The notes under the pieces are model-generated. The model had not been told where the DNA came from. It did no database searches and worked only from the letters and a program-made list of their open reading frames with translations. From Comamonas sp. BIGb0124 (lineage in GTDB: Bacteria > Pseudomonadota > Gammaproteobacteria > Burkholderiales > Burkholderiaceae_C), in the NCBI RefSeq assembly GCF_003752175.1, contig NZ_RJVF01000014.1:248001-312000 (forward strand): DNA of 64,000 bases, written 5' to 3'. Made by a program: the position numbers and the translations under genes. Position 1 is the stretch's first letter, and each line of letters begins with the position of its first letter. Below, in pieces: positions 26,818 through 35,954 of this stretch.

Positions 26818-27771
26818 ATGGACTCCACCTTCGCATTCGTTTTTCCCGGCCAGGGCTCACAGTCTGTCGGCATGCTCGACGCCTGGGGCGACCATCCCGT
26901 CGTGCGTGCCACGCTCGAGGAAGCGTCGACCGCGCTGGGCGAAGACATCGCCAAGCTGATCCACGAAGGCCCCAAGGAAGCGCTGGCCCTGACCACCAAC
27001 ACCCAGCCCGTGATGCTGGTGGCCGGTGTGGCCGCCTGGCGTGTCTGGGAGGCCGAAGGCGGCGCGACGCCGGCCCTGGTAGCCGGCCATTCGCTGGGCG
27101 AGTACTCCGCTCTGGTCGCTGCCGGTGCGCTGTCGCTGGCCGATGCCGCACCGCTGGTGCGTTTCCGTGCCCAGGCCATGCAGGATGCCGTGCCCGTGGG
27201 GGTCGGTGCCATGGCGGCCGTGCTGGGCCTGCCGGCCGGCATCGTGATCGACACCTGCGAAGAGGTGGCGCGCGGTTTCGGCGATGGCAGCGGCGAGGTG
27301 GTCGAGGCCGTCAACTTCAACGATCCGCTCCAGACCGTGATCGCCGGCAGCAAGGCCGCGGTCGATGCCGCCTGCGAAGCGCTCAAGAAGGCCGGTGCCA
27401 AGCGCGCCCTGATTCTGCCGGTTTCGGCTCCTTTCCATTCCAGCCTGATGCGGCCGGCGGCCGAGCGCCTCAAGGAGGCGCTGGCATCGACCTCGTTTGC
27501 CGTGCCCCGCATCACGCTGATCAACAACATCGACGTCACCGAACAGTCCGAGCCGGATGCGATCCGTCAGGCGCTGTACCGCCAGGCCTTCGGCCCGGTG
27601 CGCTGGGTCGAGACCCTCCACACCTTCAAGACCCGGGGCATCACGCACATCGTCGAGTGCGGACCGGGCAAGGTGCTCTCGGGCATGACCAAACGAATCG
27701 CACCCGAGCTGACGGCTGTCGCCGTCTACGATCCCGCCACGCTGGCCGAAGCCCAGGCCGCTCTGGCCTGA
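26818..27771 (+). CDS. fabD: Malonyl-CoA:ACP transacylase
   Basis: A 317-residue transacylase loading malonate onto ACP. Visible motifs are FPGQGSQSVGM at the N-terminus, the nucleophile elbow AGHSLGEYSAL near residue 90, the arginine in VRFRAQAMQDA, and the histidine in VSAPFHSSLM near residue 205. It lies 72 bp after fabH and 56 bp before fabG. Confidence 0.98.
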   Translation: MDSTFAFVFPGQGSQSVGMLDAWGDHPVVRATLEEASTALGEDIAKLIHEGPKEALALTTNTQPVMLVAGVAAWRVWEAEGGATPALVAGHSLGEYSALVAAGALSLADAAPLVRFRAQAMQDAVPVGVGAMAAVLGLPAGIVIDTCEEVARGFGDGSGEVVEAVNFNDPLQTVIAGSKAAVDAACEALKKAGAKRALILPVSAPFHSSLMRPAAERLKEALASTSFAVPRITLINNIDVTEQSEPDAIRQALYRQAFGPVRWVETLHTFKTRGITHIVECGPGKVLSGMTKRIAPELTAVAVYDPATLAEAQAALA

Positions 27772-27827
27772 GTGCCGGCGGCCGCGCGGCTGCGTTGCGG
27801 TCCTTTTTTTGAATCTCTATCCACACC

Positions 27828-28947
<1,120 letters not shown>

Positions 28948-29254
28948 TGGCCGTTTGCCTTGACCGGAACAGATCGGCACGATCCGCCCCTTGTGGGCAT
29001 TGCACAGGGATCTTGCTGTGTTCTCCGGCAGGCCTGGAGTTGTCCTGCATGTCAGGGCTCTCCGTTGGAACAGTCCGATCTCGCCAATGTGCGGCGACAG
29101 CAGGGGACGCAAACAGCAGTCCTTCGGCCCCTGTGGCGACTTTCCTTCATTCCTTTCCAGAATTTTTACAGCGCCGGCAAGGCGCCGCATCTGCCAGGCA
29201 ACTGGTGGTCGGCGTGCGGGCGTCTGTCCAACACTCTCTATAAGCGAGCGAGCT
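28948..29254. other. acpP-fabF intergenic region
   Basis: A 307-bp gap, longer than usual for this gene pair. It contains self-complementary segments (CAGGGG at about 29100 with CCCCTG further down), but no T-run, no clear promoter and no open frame with gene-like features. A long untranslated spacer that lets acpP and fabF differ in expression is the simplest reading. Confidence 0.5.
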
Positions 29255-30502
29255 ATGTCCAGACGTCGTGTTGTCGTCACCGGCCTGGGTTGCGTCAGTC
29301 CCGTTGGCAATACGGTTGATGCAGCCTGGAGCCAGTTGCTGGCCGGTCAGTCCGGTGTGGATCTGATCCGGGCCTTCGATGCTTCCAACTTCGCCTGCAA
29401 ATTCGCCGGCCAGGTCAAGGACTTCGACATCACGCAATACATGCCCGAGAAGGAAGCGCGTCACATGGACCGCTTCATCCATCTCGGCTATGCGGCAGCC
29501 GTCCAGGCAGTGGCCGACAGCGGTCTGAAGACGGGCGACGACCTGTCCCTCGAGCAGGCCGAACGCATCGGCGTGAACATCGGCTCGGGCATCGGCGGTC
29601 TGCCGATGATCGAAGGCACGCATGGCGAATACGCCAACCGCGGGCCGCGCCGCATCTCGCCCTTTTTTGTGCCGGCTTCGATCATCAACATGATCTCCGG
29701 CCACGTCTCCATCCGCTACGGCTTCAAGGGTCCGAACATCGCGGTGGTCACGGCCTGCACCACGGGCCTTCATGCGATCGGTATGTCGGCTCGCATGATC
29801 GAGTACGGCGATGCCGATGTGATGATCGCCGGCGGTGCCGAGTCGACCGTTTCCCCTCTGGGTGTCGGTGGCTTCGCGGCCGCACGCGCCCTGTCGACCC
29901 GCAACGACGATCCGCAGACCGCATCGCGTCCGTGGGACAAGGACCGCGACGGCTTTGTGCTGGGCGAGGGCGGTGGTGTGGTGGTGCTCGAGGAATATGA
30001 GCATGCCAAGGCGCGCGGCGCCCGGATCTATGCCGAACTGATCGGTTTCGGCATGAGCGGCGACGCCTATCACATGACGGCTCCCAACGTGGACGGCCCG
30101 CGCCGTTCCATGGCCATGGCGCTGAAGAATGCCGGCATCAATGCCGACGAGGTGCAGTACCTCAATGCGCATGGCACATCCACGCCGCTGGGCGATGCCA
30201 ACGAGACCCAGGCCATCAAGGCCGCTTTCGGTGACCACGCCAAGAAGCTGGCCGTGAATTCGACCAAGTCGATGACCGGCCATCTGCTGGGCGGCGCCGG
30301 CGGCATCGAGACGGTGTTCACCGTGCTGGCTCTGTATCACCAGAAGAGCCCGCCCACCATCAACATCTTCAACCAGGATCCCGAGTGTGACCTCGACTAC
30401 GTGGCCAACACCGCGCGGGACATGAAGATCGATATCGCCGTCAAGAACAACTTCGGTTTCGGCGGCACCAACGGCACGCTGGTGCTCAAGCGCGCCCCCT
30501 GA
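29255..30502 (+). CDS. fabF: Beta-ketoacyl-ACP synthase II
   Basis: A 415-residue elongating condensing enzyme. The Cys-His-His triad is visible: [13 protein letters not shown] with Cys168, [11 protein letters not shown] near residue 305, and [13 protein letters not shown] near residue 340. The active-site context is ACTTG rather than the ACASG of E. coli. The ATG at 29255 gives the standard N-terminus [18 protein letters not shown]; upstream in-frame codons do not belong. Confidence 0.98.
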   Translation: MSRRRVVVTGLGCVSPVGNTVDAAWSQLLAGQSGVDLIRAFDASNFACKFAGQVKDFDITQYMPEKEARHMDRFIHLGYAAAVQAVADSGLKTGDDLSLEQAERIGVNIGSGIGGLPMIEGTHGEYANRGPRRISPFFVPASIINMISGHVSIRYGFKGPNIAVVTACTTGLHAIGMSARMIEYGDADVMIAGGAESTVSPLGVGGFAAARALSTRNDDPQTASRPWDKDRDGFVLGEGGGVVVLEEYEHAKARGARIYAELIGFGMSGDAYHMTAPNVDGPRRSMAMALKNAGINADEVQYLNAHGTSTPLGDANETQAIKAAFGDHAKKLAVNSTKSMTGHLLGGAGGIETVFTVLALYHQKSPPTINIFNQDPECDLDYVANTARDMKIDIAVKNNFGFGGTNGTLVLKRAP

Positions 30503-30569
30503 TCGCCTCCCCCTCCGACCTGGCATCCGGGTCGGGGCGGCGGCAAGGCCGATTGTCTGTTGATGCGCC

Positions 30570-31073
30570 GTGCGGCCCGACTTTCAACGCTACAACGCGC
30601 CGGCTACGCCGCAGGGCCGGGTCGGTGCGTGCCGTCGTCTCTCCTGGATCATGTGGAGCGTCTGGGGTGTCGGCGTGTTGCTGGGGTGGGGCTGGGCGCT
30701 GCAGACGACGTTTTTCTCGGGCGGCGGCTTGATTTTGGCCCTGTCGCCCCTATCTGCCTGGCTCGTGCGCTCCAATCTTCGAAGCCTCGAGCAAGGGGTC
30801 TTGCGCTGGACCGGCCTGCAGTGGCTGTGGCTGGCCGACGGTTCGCCGCCGTCTGCAGGCGTGTCCGTCGCCGTTCAGCCCATGCTGGATGTCCAGTGGG
30901 CGATCTTGCTGCGCTGCAGCGGGCCACAAAGCCCGGGCGGACGGCTCCCTCGCTGGCTCTGGATGGCGCGTGTCGTGCACGAGGCCGACGACGAGGCATG
31001 GCTGTCGTTGCGTCGTGCTGTATATTCCCCCGCCAGACGTGAGCCGGATGCGGCGAGCGTCTCCGAATCCTGA
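30570..31073 (+). CDS. Small membrane protein, YgfX-like, upstream of rpoE
   Basis: A 167-residue protein I do not recognise with certainty. It has two closely spaced hydrophobic segments (about residues 24-45 and 49-66), a charged turn (RSNLRSLEQG), then a beta-rich soluble part with WLWLADG, VQWAILLRC and a closing DDEAWLSLRRAVYS. This layout resembles YgfX/CptA-type proteins (two membrane helices plus a soluble domain). Genes of this size often sit between fabF and rpoE in Burkholderiales. The start is GTG at 30570 with a weak ribosome binding site; an overlapping frame from 30560 lacks these features. Confidence 0.72.
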   Translation: MRPDFQRYNAPATPQGRVGACRRLSWIMWSVWGVGVLLGWGWALQTTFFSGGGLILALSPLSAWLVRSNLRSLEQGVLRWTGLQWLWLADGSPPSAGVSVAVQPMLDVQWAILLRCSGPQSPGGRLPRWLWMARVVHEADDEAWLSLRRAVYSPARREPDAASVSES

Positions 31074-31128
31074 AGAGCGTGGTGCATGCGCCGCGCAAAC
31101 TTCGTTTTTATGAGCACTGCCACGCCTG

Positions 31129-31761
31129 ATGACTGAGGCCATCCCACCCCAACCCGCGGATCCGGACAGCGATTCCGAGCTGGTGCGCCGTACCTTGGAG
31201 GGTGATCAGCGGGGATTCGAACTGCTGGTCATCAAATACCAGCGACGGATCCAGCGTCTCATCGGCCGCATGGTGCGTGATGTCGATCTGGTCGAGGACA
31301 TCGCCCAGGAGACCTTCATCCGGGCCTACAAGGCCCTCGGACAGTTCCGTGGCGACGCGCAGTTCTACACCTGGCTCTACCGGATTGCGGTCAATACCGC
31401 CAAGAAGGCGCTGGTCGACATGAAGCGCGATCCGGTGCTCACGGAAAGCGCTTTGCGCGGGGCGAGCGACGACGATGAAACTTCCCGCCCCGAAAACGAA
31501 CCAATCAGTTCCGAGACCCCGGAAGCGTCTCTGCAAGCCAAGGAAATCGCCAATGCCGTGAACGCGGCCGTCGAGGATTTGCCCGAGGAGTTGAGGCAAG
31601 CCGTGACGCTGCGCGAGATCGAAGGGTTGAGTTACGAGGAAATCGCCCAGATGATGAATTGCCCGATCGGTACCGTCCGGTCGCGTATCTTCAGGGCACG
31701 CGAAGCGATTTCCGCCAGGGTGAAACCGTTGCTGAACAAGCAGACCGGAAAACGCTGGTAA
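31129..31761 (+). CDS. rpoE: RNA polymerase sigma factor RpoE (AlgU-like)
   Basis: A 210-residue ECF sigma factor for the envelope-stress response. Region 2 is seen in GFELLVIKYQRRIQRLI and DIAQETFIRAYKALGQF; region 4 in LPEELRQAVTLREIEGLSYE and the helix-turn-helix GTVRSRIFRAREA. Between them is a Ser/Glu/Asp-rich linker about 30 residues long. It is followed by the anti-sigma gene rseA, rseB and the protease mucD, the standard sigma-E control module. Confidence 0.97.
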   Translation: MTEAIPPQPADPDSDSELVRRTLEGDQRGFELLVIKYQRRIQRLIGRMVRDVDLVEDIAQETFIRAYKALGQFRGDAQFYTWLYRIAVNTAKKALVDMKRDPVLTESALRGASDDDETSRPENEPISSETPEASLQAKEIANAVNAAVEDLPEELRQAVTLREIEGLSYEEIAQMMNCPIGTVRSRIFRAREAISARVKPLLNKQTGKRW

Positions 31762-31824
31762 GGCCGGTTTTGCGTGCGGTGCGATGTCTAGAACAAGAGC
31801 GAGTGGTCGCGAAAGGTTGCGAAA

Positions 31825-32658
31825 ATGAGTACGGAACTGAATGGCGTGCAGGCGCGTGACCGCGCATGCGAGCAATTGTCGGCGTTGATGGATGGCGAAG
31901 TCGAGCGCGCGGCCTGCGCGGCGCCCATGGGGGCGATCGCGCGCGATCCCGGGCTGCTCGAGGACTGGGCGGATTACCAGCGCATCGGCGATGTCATGCG
32001 TGGCGGTGCGGCGCTGGCGGGGTCGGGCAACGAACTGGCCTTCCTGGCTGCTTTTCGCGAGCGACTGGCGGCCGAACCGGACGTGCAGACGGTCGTTGCA
32101 GACAACGTCTTGCCGCTCAATACGCCCAGCGTGCCTGTGCAACGGGCCGAGCCGGCTCCGCGCAGCGCGGCCAACGACGGAATCTACCGTTGGAAGATGG
32201 TGGCCGGTCTGGCCACCGTGATGGCCGTTCTGGTGGTGGGCTGGGCAGCGCTCGACGAATCTTCGCTCGCGCCCGCGACGCCTGCGCCGCAAGAGATTGC
32301 CCTGCAGCAGCCTTCGGCGCCCGCGCCTCAACTGGCTGCCGGCGGATCCTTGGCCGGCGATGCGGCCATTCAGCAGGTGTCGGCCAGTGTGGCCGGGGCA
32401 GGCTCGGCCGTGGCTTTGCTGCCTCAGGGCTCGCTGCGCCGCATTTCCCAGCCGGGTCTGGTGGTCGAGCGCGAGGCGGTCGGCTCGGTGGCTTCCCGTT
32501 ACGCCCTTCAGGCCGCCAACGACGGCGGCGTGGAGAGCATGATGATCCGCGATCCCCGTCTCGATGAATTCCTTGCCGCGCATCGCCAGGGCGGTGCGTC
32601 GGTGCTGCAGACCCCGGTGGACTTCGTGCGCGACGCCACCGTGCAGTCGGCACCTTGA
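31825..32658 (+). CDS. rseA: Anti-sigma-E factor RseA (MucA)
   Basis: A 277-residue single-pass membrane protein that holds RpoE inactive. The N-terminal cytoplasmic domain has the RseA signature QLSALMDGE and WADYQRIGDVMRG; a membrane helix lies around residues 130-147 (MVAGLATVMAVLVVGWAAL). The periplasmic part is long, beginning with an Ala/Pro/Gln-rich stretch and ending in a conserved DPRLDEFLAAHRQG segment, where RseB and the site-1 protease would act. 63 bp after rpoE. Confidence 0.93.
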   Translation: MSTELNGVQARDRACEQLSALMDGEVERAACAAPMGAIARDPGLLEDWADYQRIGDVMRGGAALAGSGNELAFLAAFRERLAAEPDVQTVVADNVLPLNTPSVPVQRAEPAPRSAANDGIYRWKMVAGLATVMAVLVVGWAALDESSLAPATPAPQEIALQQPSAPAPQLAAGGSLAGDAAIQQVSASVAGAGSAVALLPQGSLRRISQPGLVVEREAVGSVASRYALQAANDGGVESMMIRDPRLDEFLAAHRQGGASVLQTPVDFVRDATVQSAP

Positions 32659-32731
32659 GCTGCCGCAACCGGATGGGTCGCTCAAGGTCGAGTGCGGCGC
32701 GTCTGTTTGATTTGTCCTGAATCCTTTGTCC

Positions 32732-33781
32732 ATGACCGTTCTTTCAGCTGTGCGTCTCCCGAGCACTCGTGCCTTGTGCGTGGGTGCGGTCATGTTTGTG
32801 GCGTGTGTCTCCGGTGTCTGGGCGCAGCAGTCTGCAGCGCCGGGCCCGACGGCATCGCCCGCTGCCCAGCCCCAGAAAACCGTCGACGAATGGCTGGAGC
32901 GCCTGCAGAGCGCACCCCGGCGCAACAGTTATGCCGGGACCGTCGAGGTCTCCATCGGCGGACACGTGTCTTCGTCCCGCATCGAGCACACGCTGGTGGG
33001 TGGGCAGACCGTCGACCGCATCGAGACCCAGGGCAACCGTCCCCGCATCGCCTACCGCCATGCCGACGAAGTGCTGACCCTGTGGCCCGCCAGCCGCCAG
33101 GCCGTGCGGGAAAAGCGCGATCCGCTGATGAGTTTCCCCAACCTGCTGCAGGGCCCTGCCAGCCGCCTGTCCCAGGTGTACCGGGTCGGCGTGGCCGGTT
33201 CGGACGCGGTTGCGGGCCATGCATCCAAACGCATCGACCTGATGCCTCGCGACGACTGGCGGTTTGGCTACCGGCTCTGGAGCGAAGCTCGCACCGGTTT
33301 GCCGGTGAAGATGCAGATCGTCGATGCGCGAGGGCAGGTGCTCGAACAGTCGGCTTTCTCCGAACTGCGCCTGTCGCCGGCCCTGGATGTCGACGCCCTG
33401 GAACGCCAGCGCCGCGACCTCGAAGGCTATACCGTCAAGACGTCGTCCCTGCAACGCACCACGGCGGATCAGGAAGGCTGGCGCCTGTCGCGCGACGTTC
33501 CGGGTTTCATGCCGGTGAGCTGTTACCGGCGTGAACTGGGGCACGGCGACTCCGCCGGTGCGCCGGTCGCCATGCAATGGATTTTTTCCGACGGCCTGGG
33601 TTCCGTTTCCCTGTTCCTGCAGCCCTACGACAGCGCACAGCATCTGCGCGAGGTCCAGCTCGTGCAAGGCGCGACCCATGTGCTCACGCGCCGGGTGCAG
33701 GACTGGTGGCTCACGGCCGTGGGCGAGGTGCCGGCCCAGACCTTGCAGGCCTTCGCCGACGCGCTCGAACGCAAGCCCTGA
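32732..33781 (+). CDS. rseB: Sigma-E factor regulatory protein RseB (MucB)
   Basis: A 349-residue periplasmic protein that binds RseA and shields it from cleavage until mislocalised lipoproteins or LPS are sensed. A signal peptide spans about residues 1-31 (hydrophobic core CVGAVMFVACVSGVWA, cleavage after AQ). The LolA-like large domain includes NSYAGTVEVS and TVDRIETQG; the small C-terminal domain has DVPGFMPVSCYRRELG and SLFLQPY. The ATG at 32732 is preferred over a TTG two codons earlier. Confidence 0.94.
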   Translation: MTVLSAVRLPSTRALCVGAVMFVACVSGVWAQQSAAPGPTASPAAQPQKTVDEWLERLQSAPRRNSYAGTVEVSIGGHVSSSRIEHTLVGGQTVDRIETQGNRPRIAYRHADEVLTLWPASRQAVREKRDPLMSFPNLLQGPASRLSQVYRVGVAGSDAVAGHASKRIDLMPRDDWRFGYRLWSEARTGLPVKMQIVDARGQVLEQSAFSELRLSPALDVDALERQRRDLEGYTVKTSSLQRTTADQEGWRLSRDVPGFMPVSCYRRELGHGDSAGAPVAMQWIFSDGLGSVSLFLQPYDSAQHLREVQLVQGATHVLTRRVQDWWLTAVGEVPAQTLQAFADALERKP

Positions 33782-33890
33782 GGGGCACCGAGGGTCACGG
33801 CCACCTCACCCCATAATGTGTGGCAGTCTTGAATGCCGCGATTGCGCCTGCATGTTGAGCGCAGCGGTCGCGATCGAACGGCTGCCCAGT

Positions 33891-33917
33891 GAACTTGGGC
33901 CAGGATTTGGGGTCGCA
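33891..33917 (+). promoter_or_regulatory. Candidate sigma-E promoter of mucD
   Basis: GAACTT, a perfect sigma-E-type -35, then 16 bases and TCGCA (three of five positions of a TCTGA/TCTAA -10). It ends 38 bases before the mucD ATG, within the 174-bp rseB-mucD gap. The -10 is weak, so this is tentative. Confidence 0.4.
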
Positions 33918-33955
33918 CCCAGCAATTCCGCTTTGATGACAGGAGAGATGGAAGT

Positions 33956-35437
33956 ATGGATATGGTCTCCAAATGGAAGCGTACGCGCAGCGTGATGTTG
34001 ACCGCGGCCCTGGTCGTGGCGACCAGCGGGGCGTTGTGGACACCCTCGGACGCCTATGCCCAGGTTCAGGGGCTGCCCGATTTCACGCAACTGGTCACGC
34101 AGAACGCGGGCTCGGTGGTCAACATCCGGGCGACCGAGCGCGTGGCGGCCAACAGCGCCCCTGGCGGTGGCCAGATGGACGAGGAAATGCAGGAGTTCTT
34201 CCGACGTTTCTTCGGCGTGCCGATGCCCAGCCAGCCCACGCCGCGCCGCGGCCAGCCGCAGCAGCCCCAGCAGGAAGAGGAACGGCCCACGGGCGTGGGC
34301 TCCGGCTTCATCCTGACGACCGACGGCTTCATCATGACCAACGCCCATGTGGTCGAGGGTGCCGATGAGCTGCTGGTGACCTTGCCCGACAAGCGCGAGT
34401 TCAAGGCACGCCTGATCGGCGCGGACGCCCGGACCGATGTGGCCGTGGTCAAGATCGAGGCGACGGGTCTGCCCGCCGTCAAGATCGGCGACCTCAACCA
34501 GCTCAAGGTGGGCGAATGGGTGATCGCCATCGGCTCGCCGTTCGGACTCGAAAACACCGTCACGGCCGGCATCGTCAGCGCCAAGCAGCGCGATACCGGC
34601 GACTATCTGCCTTTCATCCAGACCGATGTGGCCATCAACCCGGGCAATTCGGGCGGACCGCTCATCAACATGCGGGGTGAGGTGGTCGGCATCAACAGCC
34701 AGATCTACTCGCGGTCGGGCGGCTTCATGGGCATTTCGTTCTCGATTCCGATCGACGAAGCCATCCGCGTGAGCGACCAGCTGCGGGCAACCGGCCGGGT
34801 GACGCGCGGCCGCATCGGCGTGCAGATCGATCAGGTGAGCAAGGACGTGGCCGAGTCCATCGGGCTCGGCCGTCCGCGCGGTGCGCTGGTCCGCAGCCTG
34901 GAGCCGGGCTCGCCGGCCGAGAAGGCCGGCATCGAGCCGGGCGACATCATCATCCGCTACGAAGGGGCCGATATCGAGCGCACCAGCGATCTGCCGCGCC
35001 TGGTCGGCAATACCGCTCCGGGCAAGAAGGCCTCGATTACCGTGTTCCGTCAAGGCAAGCCGCGTGAACTGTCGATCATGGTGGCGGAGTTCGAACCCGA
35101 GCAGAGTGCATCGGCGGCCGCCGCCAAGTCGCAGGCGGCACCGAGCGCCGGGGCTGTGCAGTCGCTGGGCCTGAACCTGCGCAACCTGACCGCAGCCGAG
35201 AAGTCCGAGCTCAAGGTCAACGGCGGTGTGTGGGTCGATGGGGCCCAAGGCCTGTCGGCACGGGCGGGCGTGCGGGCGGGCGACGTGGTGCTGTCGCTGG
35301 CCAATCAGCCGGTGTCGGATGTCCGTTCTTTCGAAGCCCTGTATGCCAAGGTCGACAAGGCCAAGCCCCTGACCCTGCTGCTGCGCCGCGGCGAATGGGC
35401 CCAGTACGTGGTGATTCGTCCGGGCCCGCAACGCTGA
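33956..35437 (+). CDS. mucD: Periplasmic serine protease MucD (DegP/HtrA family)
   Basis: A 493-residue HtrA protease. A signal peptide (hydrophobic core VMLTAALVVATSGALW, cleavage near AYAQ) sends it to the periplasm. The catalytic triad can be placed: His131 in TNAHVV, Asp161 in ARTDVAVVKI and Ser232 in NPGNSGGPL. Two PDZ domains follow (GVQIDQVSK onward, and after about residue 400 with RAGVRAGDVVLSL). A Gln/Pro-rich linker lies around residues 82-105. It degrades misfolded envelope proteins and closes the sigma-E circuit. AGGAG at 33941-33945 supports the start. Confidence 0.97.
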   Translation: MDMVSKWKRTRSVMLTAALVVATSGALWTPSDAYAQVQGLPDFTQLVTQNAGSVVNIRATERVAANSAPGGGQMDEEMQEFFRRFFGVPMPSQPTPRRGQPQQPQQEEERPTGVGSGFILTTDGFIMTNAHVVEGADELLVTLPDKREFKARLIGADARTDVAVVKIEATGLPAVKIGDLNQLKVGEWVIAIGSPFGLENTVTAGIVSAKQRDTGDYLPFIQTDVAINPGNSGGPLINMRGEVVGINSQIYSRSGGFMGISFSIPIDEAIRVSDQLRATGRVTRGRIGVQIDQVSKDVAESIGLGRPRGALVRSLEPGSPAEKAGIEPGDIIIRYEGADIERTSDLPRLVGNTAPGKKASITVFRQGKPRELSIMVAEFEPEQSASAAAAKSQAAPSAGAVQSLGLNLRNLTAAEKSELKVNGGVWVDGAQGLSARAGVRAGDVVLSLANQPVSDVRSFEALYAKVDKAKPLTLLLRRGEWAQYVVIRPGPQR

Positions 35438-35625
35438 GTCTGGCGTCGCCGGGCGCCGTGCCGGCGCCGGCCCCGGCTGGGCCGGTCAGGGGCATGCCAG
35501 CCTGTGCTGATCGGGTTTGCGGAAAATGCCACGGTATGCACAACAGGCTGCCGGCCCCGGCCTCGGATGGGCTTGGCCAGACTAACAACCGTTTTCGGTA
35601 AAATCGGGGACCGGATTTTTCCTGA

Positions 35626-35638
35626 GGTTATAAGCAGC
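35626..35638 (+). repeat. First copy of a 13-bp direct repeat
   Basis: GGTTATAAGCAGC; the second copy, GGTTATAAGAAGC, lies at 35709-35721. The copies differ at one position and flank the terminator hairpin at 35669-35704. Confidence 0.55.
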
Positions 35639-35668
35639 GCCTGGCGGTTCACGATGTGGGACCGATAT

Positions 35669-35704
35669 GCCCTACAGCCCCGTTCATCCGGGGCTGGGCT
35701 TTTT
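35669..35704 (+). terminator. Intrinsic terminator downstream of mucD
   Basis: GCCC (35669-35672) and AGCCCC (35676-35681) pair with GGGGCT and GGGC (35690-35699), with a 3-base bulge, followed by five T. It may end the rpoE-rseA-rseB-mucD transcript or a short RNA starting near 35610. Confidence 0.75.
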
Positions 35705-35708
35705 GGAC

Positions 35709-35721
35709 GGTTATAAGAAGC
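35709..35721 (+). repeat. Second copy of the 13-bp direct repeat
   Basis: GGTTATAAGAAGC, 83 bp after the first copy and just past the first terminator; it lies inside a small inverted repeat (ACGG ... CCGT). Confidence 0.55.
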
Positions 35722-35877
35722 CGTTCCAGGCCTGGATCTCGGGGAGGATCGCAGGTTGTTGTATTTTCGCGGCAGCCGTGCAATGCGTTCGATTCGACAG
35801 TCTTGGGTGTGGTGTCTGGGGGATTTGCCTACAATGAAGTCCCAACCATCGCAGTTGCCGAAGATTGTTGGTTTAAG

Positions 35878-35907
35878 GGCGCGTCGCAGATTGACGCGCC
35901 TTTTTTT
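35878..35907 (+). terminator. Intrinsic terminator directly upstream of lepA
   Basis: An 8-bp perfect stem GGCGCGTC/GACGCGCC with a 7-base loop and seven T, ending 47 bp before the lepA ATG. With TACAAT at 35830 it could define an RNA of roughly 65 nt, or attenuate lepA transcription. Confidence 0.88.
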
Positions 35908-35954
35908 ATGCCGGCCCGAGCCGGCGTTTGTTCTCCTCAACAGCGGTTCCCTTG

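Larger units (their letters stand above)
35438..35954. other. mucD-lepA intergenic region with two terminator structures
   Basis: A 517-bp gap in a region where relatives usually have lepA closer to mucD, sometimes with a small glutaredoxin-like gene between; I find no such gene or remnant. It contains TAAAAT at 35599, two intrinsic terminators (35669-35704 and 35878-35907), a repeated 13-mer GGTTATAAG(C/A)AGC (35626 and 35709) and TACAAT at 35830. This pattern suits one or two short non-coding RNAs or an attenuated leader for lepA. Confidence 0.6.

Noticed and set aside
28960-29319. Open frame in the acpP-fabF gap containing CPACQ, reminiscent of a Trm112-like zinc motif
   Set aside because: Only one cysteine pair, no other family match, and the frame continues out of phase into fabF; probably chance.
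30560-31042. Overlapping frame from TTG 30560 as the gene before rpoE
   Set aside because: Its translation is Arg/Ala/Gly-rich without membrane segments, whereas the 30570 frame gives two helices and a structured C-terminus.
31097-31128. Sigma-E-like AAACTT box upstream of rpoE
   Set aside because: The first base is off consensus and no TCTGA-like -10 occurs 15-17 bases downstream, so autoregulation cannot be claimed from it.
35504-35716. A 70-codon frame in the mucD-lepA gap as a possible glutaredoxin-like gene
   Set aside because: No CPxC motif or thioredoxin-fold pattern and no ribosome binding site; it also runs through the terminator hairpin.
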